DNA of 6,211 nt from SYAC01 sp046048055 (GTDB lineage: Bacteria > Planctomycetota > Phycisphaerae > Phycisphaerales > SM1A02). Shown piece by piece: positions 1-5,665 of this stretch. The stretch lies in contig JBJOGW010000013.1 of the NCBI GenBank assembly GCA_046048055.1, positions 1-6,211 on the forward strand. Reading direction: 5' to 3'. Below the pieces are notes generated by a model, which made no database searches, had not been told where the DNA came from, and worked only from the letters and a program-made list of their open reading frames with translations. The position numbers were made by a program, and so were the translations under genes. Position 1 is the first letter of the stretch, and each line of letters starts with the position of its first letter.

Positions 1-745
1 GGTACCGCGGCCGGTCGGCCGGCAGGCACGGCGCCGTGGACCGGACCGTGGCCGCAATGCGATCGGGCGCCTCGCCCACGGCCACGCCACCGATGGCGTA
101 GCCCGGCAGGTCGATCGCGCACGTCCGTTGCAGGCTCCACGCTCGAAGGTCGTCGTGCGTGCCGCCCTGCACGATGCCGAACAGCGCCTGTTCCGAGGGC
201 CGGGCGTGCGAGCGCGCACACCGCTCCAGCCAGCGCACGCTGCGCTCGGTGGCCTCGCGCACGCGCTGCCTCGGCACCTCCGGACCCGCGGGCGGGCAGT
301 CGTCGAAGGCCATGATGATGTCGGCCCCGATCAGGTTCTGCGCGCGCATGCTGATCTCGGGCGTGAGCCGCACGGGTGAGCCGTCCACGAAGGAACGGAA
401 CGTCACGCCCTCCTCGTCCAGCGTGCGAAGGTCGGCCAGCGAGAACGCCTGAAAGCCCCCTGAATCGGTCAGGATGGGACCGAACCAGCGCATGAAGGCG
501 TGACTGGATCCGAACGCGGCCACCCGCTCGGCTCCCGGCCGAAGCATGCAGTGAAGCGTGTTGTTCAGGATCACCTGGCTGCCGGTCGACCGCACCTGCT
601 CAGGCGTGAGTCCCTTCATGGCAGCGGCCGTGGCCACCGGCATGAAGGCTGGCGTGTCGAATGCGCCGTGCGGCGTGTGCACGCGGCCCAGGCGTCCATG
701 ATGCTCGCCGCTGTGGGCCAGGATCTCCAGACGAACGGCCGTCAT
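1..745 (-). CDS. tgt: Queuine/preQ1 tRNA-guanine transglycosylase (TGT), C-terminal part outside the window
   Basis: TGT exchanges guanine-34 of GUN-anticodon tRNAs for the queuosine precursor preQ1 in the cytoplasm. The 248 visible residues start MTAVRLEIL. They contain DSGGFQ with the general-base Asp94, FDDCPP with the base-recognition Asp148 and Cys150, GIVQGG (190-195) and GGVAVGE (219-225). Spacing from Asn62 to Asp94 to Asp148 equals that of the Zymomonas enzyme (N70, D102, D156). The reading frame runs off the left edge after residue 248. Family members are about 370-380 residues, so the nucleophilic Asp and the zinc cysteines are not visible. The ATG overlaps the rhomboid stop as ATGA and has no clear Shine-Dalgarno, so translation is probably coupled. 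Oddities are NTLHC where the family usually has NTYHL, and Val221 where Zymomonas has Leu231. Identity as TGT is secure; whether it is active cannot be judged from this fragment. Confidence 0.96.
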   Translation of the reverse strand, partial: MTAVRLEILAHSGEHHGRLGRVHTPHGAFDTPAFMPVATAAAMKGLTPEQVRSTGSQVILNNTLHCMLRPGAERVAAFGSSHAFMRWFGPILTDSGGFQAFSLADLRTLDEEGVTFRSFVDGSPVRLTPEISMRAQNLIGADIIMAFDDCPPAGPEVPRQRVREATERSVRWLERCARSHARPSEQALFGIVQGGTHDDLRAWSLQRTCAIDLPGYAIGGVAVGEAPDRIAATVRSTAPCLPADRPRY

Positions 746-1884
746 CCGCGGGAACTGGCCTGTCGCAGGGTGCGACGCTCGGCCTCGCTGAGGCTGTTCA
801 GTCCGCGTCGGCGAATCTTGTCCAGGATCCGGTCGATCTCGCCCGCCTCGACGGTTCCCTGCCGTCGGGCACGGCGCACGCGGCGCGAGCGACTGGTGGG
901 ATCGAAGTTCCCCATCCAGTCGAAGAGCCAGTGCAGCATGTGAGGCCTTCGGATCAGCCAGAAGCCGGCCATCGCGCCCCCCAGGTGCGCTGCCTCGCCG
1001 CCGGCGTTGTCGCCGCCGAAGAAGATGGTCAGCAACGCCACGCCGACCAGGGCGTACGCGAGGGTGCGAAGCTCCATCGGCAGCACGAAGAACACCAGCA
1101 CCTGAGCACGGGGCGCCAGGAAGGCGGCGGCCATGATCACGCCGAACACGCCGGCACTGGCCCCGACCAGCGGTGTGGCGGGATCGTTTGGGAGAAGGAA
1201 AGGCAGCTGCAGACCCGGCCTCCACGTGGCCACGTGCGTCCCGAGAAAGTTGAGAAGCAGGTACATGGCGGCGCCGCAGATGCCGCAGAGCAGGTAGAAG
1301 GCCGCGTAGCGCTTGGCGCCGAGGTAGCGCTCCACCACCGGGCCGAAAAACCACAGGCCCAGCATGTTGAACACCAGGTGCGCCATGTTGGCGTGCAGGA
1401 ACTGGAAGCCGATGAATCGCCAGATCTGCGGAAACCCCGGACCGGATCCGCTGTCGCCCATCAACGCCGTGCTGGTGCTGAAGTGCAGCAGGCTCTTGAG
1501 CGGCGAGCTTGGCAGCGAGAAGAGCAGCCCCACGCTGCGACCCTCCTGCTCGAGCACCTGCACACGGTACGGTCCCCGCAGGGCCCCGACGCGGCTTGCG
1601 ACCTGCAGGAAGCCCGGCCCCCATTCCCGCGCCGCCTGCTGCACGCTGACCGGCGCTCCCACCGCCACGGCGTCGCGAAACGAAGGGGGCAGCGGGTCAC
1701 CTGCCAGGTCGGTCCGGACCACGGGCATCACGTGGCCTCCGCGCCCGCCCAGGAACCCATCCAGCACGAACACGCCCACGCACAGCGCGATGATCCAGCC
1801 AGTGACGCTCATGCGGCTCAGCCACGACGGGCCGGAAGCACGGACGCCGGGGCCTCGGTTCCAGTCTCGATCCTCAAAGCCCAT
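742..1884 (-). CDS. Rhomboid family intramembrane serine protease with enlarged first loop and C-terminal IDRIL tail
   Basis: The protein has 380 residues. A transmembrane helix at about 26-45 is followed by a roughly 110-residue, probably extracytoplasmic loop. The six-helix rhomboid core starts at the WR motif (155-156). Core motifs are HxxxxHxxxN (H164, H169, N173), GASAG with the probable nucleophile Ser243, and AHLGG with the partner His300. The dyad is intact, so this should be an active protease cleaving membrane proteins. Ala follows the serine where Gly is common, a conservative variant. Known rhomboids usually have a much shorter first loop. After the last helix comes a basic linker (331-341) and a tail at 350-376 of the type found on many bacterial rhomboids. 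The gene follows the M50-like gene by 21 bases and overlaps tgt by 4. No good Shine-Dalgarno precedes the ATG. Met25 is a possible later start but would leave little before the first helix. The substrate is unknown. Confidence 0.93.
   Translation of the reverse strand: MGFEDRDWNRGPGVRASGPSWLSRMSVTGWIIALCVGVFVLDGFLGGRGGHVMPVVRTDLAGDPLPPSFRDAVAVGAPVSVQQAAREWGPGFLQVASRVGALRGPYRVQVLEQEGRSVGLLFSLPSSPLKSLLHFSTSTALMGDSGSGPGFPQIWRFIGFQFLHANMAHLVFNMLGLWFFGPVVERYLGAKRYAAFYLLCGICGAAMYLLLNFLGTHVATWRPGLQLPFLLPNDPATPLVGASAGVFGVIMAAAFLAPRAQVLVFFVLPMELRTLAYALVGVALLTIFFGGDNAGGEAAHLGGAMAGFWLIRRPHMLHWLFDWMGNFDPTSRSRRVRRARRQGTVEAGEIDRILDKIRRRGLNSLSEAERRTLRQASSRG
757..837 (-). repeat. Tail motif copy 1 (rhomboid residues 350-376)
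   Basis: This encodes IDRILDKIRRRG followed by SLSEAER. It matches the tail of the M50-like protein at 17 of 27 residues without gaps. The DNA is similar too, with GAGATCGACC shared at the start of both. The motif resembles the short C-terminal module seen on many bacterial rhomboids (catalogued in Pfam, I believe as DUF6576; from memory). It probably forms a small cytosolic helical pair. Confidence 0.75.
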
Positions 1885-1905
1885 CGCGCGAGCCTAGCCG
1901 ATGGA

Positions 1906-2886
1906 TCATCCCCCGTGCCGCCTTCGCCGCGTGGCCCGGCGAAGCCGCCACCGCTCCAGCAGCGACAGGCTTCTCATGCCGCGCGCGTTGATCTTGGCCA
2001 GGATGCGGTCGATCTCCTCCTGGCCCGCCCGGCTCCGATGCTCGGATCGATCGGGCTCCTCATCCAGCATGGCGTCACTGTCGTGCGTGCGTGCCAGGGT
2101 CTCGCGACTGGCAATCCATGCCACCAGGGCGAGTCCGCTCAGGATCCATGGCCCCGTGGCCAACCCCAGGATCAGCAGGGCCACCGCCACACCGATGCCG
2201 AGTCGTGAGACCAGACGGGCCGCCTCGCTCCAGCCACGACGCCTCTCGAACACCGCAAAGAGAACCCGGCCACCGGTCAGCGGGAAGGCCGGAAGCGACT
2301 GCAGCGTCAGCGTGACCAGGTTGGTCCATTGAAGCAGCCACATCGCCTCCCAGAGCAGCCCGTGGCCGCCGAGCGAGAAGGATCTGAATCCCTCGAGCGA
2401 CCAGGGCGTCGGCACCGCGGCCGCGATCCCCTCCCCCGTGCCGAGCGCCAGCGCCACCCCGCACAGCACGGCCAGCAGCGCCTGCACCAGCCAGCCCGAG
2501 GCCTGCCGCAGGGCTGGGGCCCGCTCGCCGGCGTCCATGCCGCAGAGCCCGCCGAGTGGCCACAGCAGCCACTCGTCCAGGTCCCCACCTGAACGCCGCG
2601 CTGCCACGGTCCGGGCCGCCTCGTGGAGAACCGCCAGCGCCAGCAGCCAGCACATGACCAGGGCCGTGGGCGGCAGCCCGAGCGTGCGGATGGAGCCCGG
2701 AACGCTGGCCCGCAGCAGCTCGACGGCGATCAGCAGCAGGAACACCGCGTGGATCCGAACTGCGATCCCCCCGAGACGGCAGATCGCCAGCGACCAGGTC
2801 ATTGGGCTCTCGGCCCGGGGCCGCTCGCTGCGGAAGTCCCCCATCAAGCCCGACATCTCGCGGGGGGTCTCGTCCCAGTCCCTCAT
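1906..2886 (-). CDS. M50/site-2-protease-like membrane protein with degenerate zinc site (probable pseudoprotease)
   Basis: The 326-residue protein has hydrophobic segments at about 38-60, 72-92, 131-153, 180-200 and 228-258. Its layout matches M50 metalloproteases of the SpoIVFB-like group. An N-terminal helix carries LGGIAVRIH (38-46), the second helix carries the zinc motif, WPLGG (109-113) follows, and the late motif is LPAFPLTGG (198-206). Active members have HExxH and DG. Here these read HEAAR (H88, E89, Arg92) and LTGG (Thr204 in place of Asp), so two of three zinc ligands are missing. The reading frame is otherwise intact, so this is not a decayed gene. The tail at 292-318 matches that of the neighbouring rhomboid. 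The start chosen is the ATG that overlaps the NUDIX stop as ATGA; Met29, just before the first helix, is an alternative. An upstream in-frame extension would overlap all of the NUDIX box and is unlikely. The fold is confident; the inactive role (scaffold, regulator or substrate binder) is inferred. Confidence 0.85.
   Translation of the reverse strand: MRDWDETPREMSGLMGDFRSERPRAESPMTWSLAICRLGGIAVRIHAVFLLLIAVELLRASVPGSIRTLGLPPTALVMCWLLALAVLHEAARTVAARRSGGDLDEWLLWPLGGLCGMDAGERAPALRQASGWLVQALLAVLCGVALALGTGEGIAAAVPTPWSLEGFRSFSLGGHGLLWEAMWLLQWTNLVTLTLQSLPAFPLTGGRVLFAVFERRRGWSEAARLVSRLGIGVAVALLILGLATGPWILSGLALVAWIASRETLARTHDSDAMLDEEPDRSEHRSRAGQEEIDRILAKINARGMRSLSLLERWRLRRATRRRRHGG
1933..2013 (-). repeat. 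Tail motif copy 2 (M50-like protein residues 292-318)
   Basis: This encodes IDRILAKINARG followed by SLSLLER. It aligns without gaps to the rhomboid tail: IDRIL, KI, RG, SLS, ER and LR are shared. It lies after an acidic and polar linker (267-290), just as the rhomboid copy follows a linker. The copies may come from duplication or from independent recruitment of one module. Confidence 0.75.
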
Positions 2887-3395
2887 GTCCGTGCCGCCTT
2901 CCACAGCGCGAAGGCGGCGATGCTCTTGCCGTCGTGAAGCTCGCCGCGACGGATCCATCCCTCCACCTGGTCGGGCCATGCGGTGAGCACCTCGATGCGC
3001 TCGCCGGGCTGCAGCGATCGCGGCACCTGCTCCAGGTCCGCGGCGGCGAACACGTGCATCCACTCGTCCGCTAGACCCGGACTGGTCAGGAACCGTCCGA
3101 TGGCATGCAAGGACCCTGCCTGATGGCCCGTCTCCTCGTGCAGTTCACGGGCCGCGGCCCGCGCCGGCGCCTCGCCGGGCTCCAACTTGCCGGCGCAGAA
3201 CTCGATCAGCCATGCCTGCACACTCACGCGCCAGTTCCGGATGAGCACCAGACGTCCATCGGCAAGCTCCGGAACCACGGTCACGGCCCCGGGATGCCGA
3301 ACCACGAGCCGCACATGGTCCGCACCGGCGGGATCCGTCCACCGCACGCGGTCGACGCCGAAGACCTCGCCCTGCAGAATGCGCTCGGCTTGCAT
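2883..3395 (-). CDS. NUDIX hydrolase, ADP-ribose pyrophosphatase type
   Basis: The 170-residue cytosolic protein carries a complete NUDIX box: Gly69, five residues, Glu75, seven residues, then RELHEETG at 83-90. The metal-binding glutamates 84, 87 and 88 are present. Flanking features match ADP-ribose pyrophosphatases: RHPGAV before the central sheet (33-38), an R/W-rich strand (53-62), AGKLEPGE (68-75), and TSPGLADEWMHVF (104-116), where members of this branch have SPG...DE. It probably splits ADP-ribose or a related nucleoside diphosphate sugar into AMP and a sugar phosphate; the exact substrate cannot be read from sequence. Cys67 stands where LPAG is usual. The ATG chosen follows AAGAGG by six bases. 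The frame stays open further upstream, but that would run antisense through the ABC gene. It is the first gene of the minus-strand operon, and its stop overlaps the next start. Confidence 0.92.
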   Translation of the reverse strand: MQAERILQGEVFGVDRVRWTDPAGADHVRLVVRHPGAVTVVPELADGRLVLIRNWRVSVQAWLIEFCAGKLEPGEAPARAAARELHEETGHQAGSLHAIGRFLTSPGLADEWMHVFAAADLEQVPRSLQPGERIEVLTAWPDQVEGWIRRGELHDGKSIAAFALWKAART

Positions 3396-3423
3396 GCGTG
3401 GCCTCTTCGGGGATGATACGAGC
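3396..3423. promoter_or_regulatory. 28-base divergent intergenic region between the NUDIX operon and mlaF
   Basis: Only 28 bases separate two divergent start codons. They hold AAGAGG for the NUDIX gene and GGGGA (3409-3413, ten bases before the ATG) for mlaF. There is no room for two separate promoters, so at least one must lie within the opposite coding sequence. A weak plus-strand pair, TTGCAT (3390-3395) and GATGAT (3412-3417), is spaced by 16 bases. It would start transcription almost at the mlaF ATG, giving a near-leaderless message. This match is poor and could be chance. Confidence 0.3.
3402..3407 (-). promoter_or_regulatory. Ribosome binding site of the NUDIX gene
   Basis: On the minus strand AAGAGG lies six bases before the ATG at 3395. 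It supports this start over the longer open frame, and it is one of the few recognisable Shine-Dalgarno sites in the window. Confidence 0.55.
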
Positions 3424-4236
3424 ATGGACGTCCCCGACGATGCCCCGCTGCGCGTGCGGGACCTGCACAAGTCCTTCGGGGCGCTCCACGTGCTGCGGGG
3501 CGTTTCCATGGACTTCCTCCGGGGCAAGACCACGGTGGTGATGGGCCCGAGCGGCTGCGGCAAGAGCGTGCTGCTCAAGCATCTGGTGGCGCTCGAGCGG
3601 CCGGACCAGGGCCAGGTCTGGTTCCGCGGCATCCGGGTGGACGATCGCCGGGAGCGGGACCTGGTGGAGGTGCGAAAGCGGATCGGCTTTCTCTTTCAGC
3701 AGGGTGCGCTCTTCGACTCGCTCACCGTGGGCGAGAACGTGGCCTTTCCGCTTCAGGAGCATGGGCTGTCCCACGACGGCCCCCGCGATCCGCGCGTGCG
3801 GCAGACGCTTCGGATGGTCGGGCTCGAGGAGAAGGCGGACCAGATGCCCGCCGACCTTTCGGGAGGACAGCGCAAGCGCGTCGCGTTGGCCCGTGCCATC
3901 GTGCTTCGCCCCGAGGTGGTGCTCTACGATGAGCCAACCACCGGGCTCGATCCCATCACCAGCGACGTGATCAACGAGCTGATCCTGAAGCTGGCCGAGG
4001 AGCTCGGTATCACCAGCGTGGTGGTCACGCACGACCTGGCGAGTGCCTTCAAGGTGGCAGACCGCATGGTCATGCTGCATCAAGGGACCGTCAGGCTTGA
4101 GGGCGACCCGTCGGCCTTTCGCAAGTCCTCGGATCCCGTGGTCGAGCGATTCCTGAAGGGCCAGGCCAACCCCGAGGAATTGGCCGAGATCCATCGCGAG
4201 CATGCGATCCCGGCGGCGTCCGGACGCTCCGCGTAG
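3424..4236 (+). CDS. mlaF: MlaF-type ABC transporter ATP-binding protein
   Basis: The 270-residue ATPase probably drives phospholipid transport between inner and outer membrane. It has Walker A GPSGCGKS (41-48), a Q-loop in FQQGALFDS (91-99), signature LSGGQ (145-149), Walker B VVLYDE ending in catalytic Glu170, a D-loop at GLDP (174-177) and the H-loop His203 in VTHD. The FQQGALFDSLTVGENVAFPL run and the C-terminal ERFLKGQ (241-247) are typical of the MlaF/Mkl branch rather than of other importers. The last 20 or so residues form a charged extension. The start MDVPDD is preceded by GGGGA at ten bases; the frame continues upstream over the NUDIX gene but is unlikely to be used. The gene ends 13 bases before mlaD, and the two should form one operon. 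No MlaE permease or MlaB STAS gene is adjacent. Confidence 0.94.
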   Translation: MDVPDDAPLRVRDLHKSFGALHVLRGVSMDFLRGKTTVVMGPSGCGKSVLLKHLVALERPDQGQVWFRGIRVDDRRERDLVEVRKRIGFLFQQGALFDSLTVGENVAFPLQEHGLSHDGPRDPRVRQTLRMVGLEEKADQMPADLSGGQRKRVALARAIVLRPEVVLYDEPTTGLDPITSDVINELILKLAEELGITSVVVTHDLASAFKVADRMVMLHQGTVRLEGDPSAFRKSSDPVVERFLKGQANPEELAEIHREHAIPAASGRSA

Positions 4237-4249
4237 ATTCCTCCACTCC

Positions 4250-4975
4250 ATGCGACGCTCGCAACAGGATTTCGTGGTTGGGCTGGTCTCGATCGGCGCC
4301 CTCGGTGGTCTTTCATCGCTGTTGCTGCTGTTCGGCGAGTTCTCCTTCCTGTTCAGCCGTTCCTACGAGATCCCCGTGCAGGCCAACGCCGCCGCGGGGT
4401 TGCGTGCAGGCAGCCAGGTGATGCTGGATGGCGTGCCCGTGGGCGAGATTCGCGAGGTACGCATTCAGCCCGAGGGCGAGTGGCCCGTGCGCATGACGCT
4501 GCGCGTGTGGGCCGAGAACAGGATTCCGGTGGGCGTCGAGCCGCGGCTGGCCGCCGGACTGCTCGGCGGCGGCTCCAAGCTGGACCTGCGACGCCCCGTG
4601 CAGGGCGATGGCTCCTTCATCGACCCGGCCAGCCCCCCCTTGCTCACGGCCCGGTTCACGTCGATCGCGGACCAGATGGAGCAGCTGCTCTCCAACGCCC
4701 AGGCATGGGTGAGCGACGAGCAGTTGCGCAACGACTTCAAGGGCGCCGTCCGCCAGGCCAACGAACTGGTGGAGCAGGCCACCGAGGCCGCACGACTGCT
4801 CAACGTGGCCATGAACCGGGTGAACAGCGGCGAAGGCACCGTGGGCCGCCTGCTGAACGATCCCGAGCTCTACCGCAATCTCTCCGACGCCGCGGAACGC
4901 CTCAGCCTGACCCTGAAGGACCTGCAGTTGCTGGTCCGCAAGGTGAAGGACGAGGGGCTTGACGTGAAGTTCTGA
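4250..4975 (+). CDS. mlaD: MlaD/Mce family lipid-binding protein
   Basis: The 241-residue protein has a short cytosolic start, one transmembrane helix (about 9-30) and a periplasmic Mce/MlaD domain (about 38-115). Domain marks are GLRAGSQVMLDGVPVGEI (50-67) and GLLGGGSKLDL (103-113). MlaD-type proteins form hexameric rings that pass lipids to or from an ABC transporter. The region 136-190 is helical and polar, probably coiled coil. It is followed by GEGTVGRLLNDPELY (194-208), a motif I recognise from MlaD-like proteins with long C-terminal helices, and a tail GLDVKF. The ATG chosen puts MRRSQQDF just before the helix. An in-frame ATG 48 bases upstream, inside mlaF, would add 16 residues and is less likely. 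No Shine-Dalgarno is visible, so translation probably depends on mlaF 13 bases upstream. The gene converges with the OmpA gene. Confidence 0.92.
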   Translation: MRRSQQDFVVGLVSIGALGGLSSLLLLFGEFSFLFSRSYEIPVQANAAAGLRAGSQVMLDGVPVGEIREVRIQPEGEWPVRMTLRVWAENRIPVGVEPRLAAGLLGGGSKLDLRRPVQGDGSFIDPASPPLLTARFTSIADQMEQLLSNAQAWVSDEQLRNDFKGAVRQANELVEQATEAARLLNVAMNRVNSGEGTVGRLLNDPELYRNLSDAAERLSLTLKDLQLLVRKVKDEGLDVKF

Positions 4976-4988
4976 GCCTCGGCCGGAG

Positions 4989-5591
4989 TCAGTCGACCAC
5001 GATCACTTCAACGCGACGACTGAGCGCCTTGGTCTTGAGCGGCACGTCGGGCCCGAAGCTGGAGAGCGAGATCACCTTGCCGTCCAGGCCCTTACCCACC
5101 AGGTATTCCCGCACCGAGTAGGCACGGTCGAAGCCCAGGTGGTAGTTGCTCTTGAAACCGGATCGCTTGATCGGATCGGTGTCGGTGAAACCCGCCACGC
5201 GAATGTACTTGCCGGTGTACTTGTCCTTGAGCACGCCCGCCACCTTGTCCAGGCTCTTCTTGGCGGCATCCTTCAGTGACGCGCGGCCGCTGTCGAACAG
5301 CACGTCGCCCTCGATGGTCACGTGCACCTCGTTGCCCATCCGCACCGCGCTCACGCCCTCGATGCCCTCGAAGTCCTTGCTCGCGGTGTCGTCCTTGGCC
5401 TGGGCCTCGGCCGCGCGGGCCTCGGCAGCCTGACGCTCGCGTTCCGCAGCCTCCAGCGCCTTGTTGGCCTGGTCCAGCTGCGCACGCAGGCTTTCGTTCT
5501 CGGTCTGCAGCGCGGCAGGATCGGGCGAACTCTTGCAGCCGGTCAGGGCCACGGCAGCAAGGACGGAGACGGCAAGAAGACGGTGCAGCAT
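4989..5591 (-). CDS. OmpA-domain (Pal-like) outer-membrane lipoprotein
   Basis: From the chosen start the protein has 200 residues. The signal peptide MLHRLLAVSVLAAVALTGC ends in lipobox LTGC, so the mature protein begins at Cys19 and is lipidated. Lys and Ser follow the Cys, with no Asp retention signal by the E. coli rule, suggesting the outer membrane. Residues 28-68 are a charged Ala/Glu/Gln-rich heptad-like coiled coil. An OmpA C-terminal domain (about 77-200) follows, with LFDSG, GFTDTDP (Asp137), NYHLGFDRAYSV (Arg156) and SRRVEV. The Asp and Arg correspond to residues that bind peptidoglycan diaminopimelate in known OmpA domains. It should tether the outer membrane to the wall. An ATG three codons earlier (5600) is possible, but AAGGA abuts it directly and lies nine bases from the chosen one. 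The stop is 13 bases from that of mlaD on the other strand. Confidence 0.92.
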   Translation of the reverse strand: MLHRLLAVSVLAAVALTGCKSSPDPAALQTENESLRAQLDQANKALEAAERERQAAEARAAEAQAKDDTASKDFEGIEGVSAVRMGNEVHVTIEGDVLFDSGRASLKDAAKKSLDKVAGVLKDKYTGKYIRVAGFTDTDPIKRSGFKSNYHLGFDRAYSVREYLVGKGLDGKVISLSSFGPDVPLKTKALSRRVEVIVVD

Positions 5592-5600
5592 GTCGGTCAT

Positions 5601-5605
5601 TCCTT
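5601..5605 (-). promoter_or_regulatory. Ribosome binding site of the OmpA lipoprotein gene
   Basis: AAGGA on the minus strand touches the first in-frame ATG (5600) with no spacer, and lies nine bases before the second ATG (5591). Normal spacing therefore favours the second ATG, which also gives a cleaner signal peptide. No convincing promoter can be picked out in the 74-base gap upstream. Confidence 0.5.
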
Positions 5606-5665
5606 GTGAAGGTTGCGTGAAACGATGGACATGAGCCTACCCAACGGACCCCAGGACGTGTGCCG

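Noticed and set aside
1..6. GGTACC (KpnI site) at the first base, a possible cloning junction
   Set aside because: The tgt frame reads normally up to the edge, and the other end has no such site. It may be chance, and nothing else supports a junction.
742..1884. Rhomboid as a pseudoenzyme because GASAG has Ala after the serine
   Set aside because: The Ser and His of the dyad and the HxxxN motif are kept, and Ala at this place is a conservative variant.
661..2208. Long plus-strand open frame (515 codons) antisense to the rhomboid and M50-like genes
   Set aside because: It is Arg/Gln/His/Ala-rich with no motif and lies opposite two genes with clear family motifs. Such frames are expected opposite GC-rich genes.
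2887..3063. N-terminal extension of the M50-like protein into the NUDIX gene
   Set aside because: The added residues are Arg/Ala/Gly-rich out-of-frame readings of the NUDIX coding sequence. The ATGA overlap start fits better.
3396..3632. N-terminal extension of the NUDIX protein
   Set aside because: It runs antisense through the ABC gene, and the ATG at 3395 has AAGAGG at good spacing and gives the usual family length.
3145..4251. Long minus-strand open frame (368 codons) opposite the ABC ATPase
   Set aside because: The ATPase on the plus strand has every expected motif; the antisense product is low-complexity and unrecognisable.
4979..4988. CGGCCG palindrome in the 13-base convergent gap
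   Set aside because: Too short for a terminator stem and expected by chance at this GC content.
4989..5023. Inverted repeat TCAGTCG ... CGACTGA near the convergent mlaD/ompA ends, as a terminator
   Set aside because: The stem is only seven pairs with a 21-base loop, lies in the end of the OmpA coding sequence, and has no T-run on either strand.
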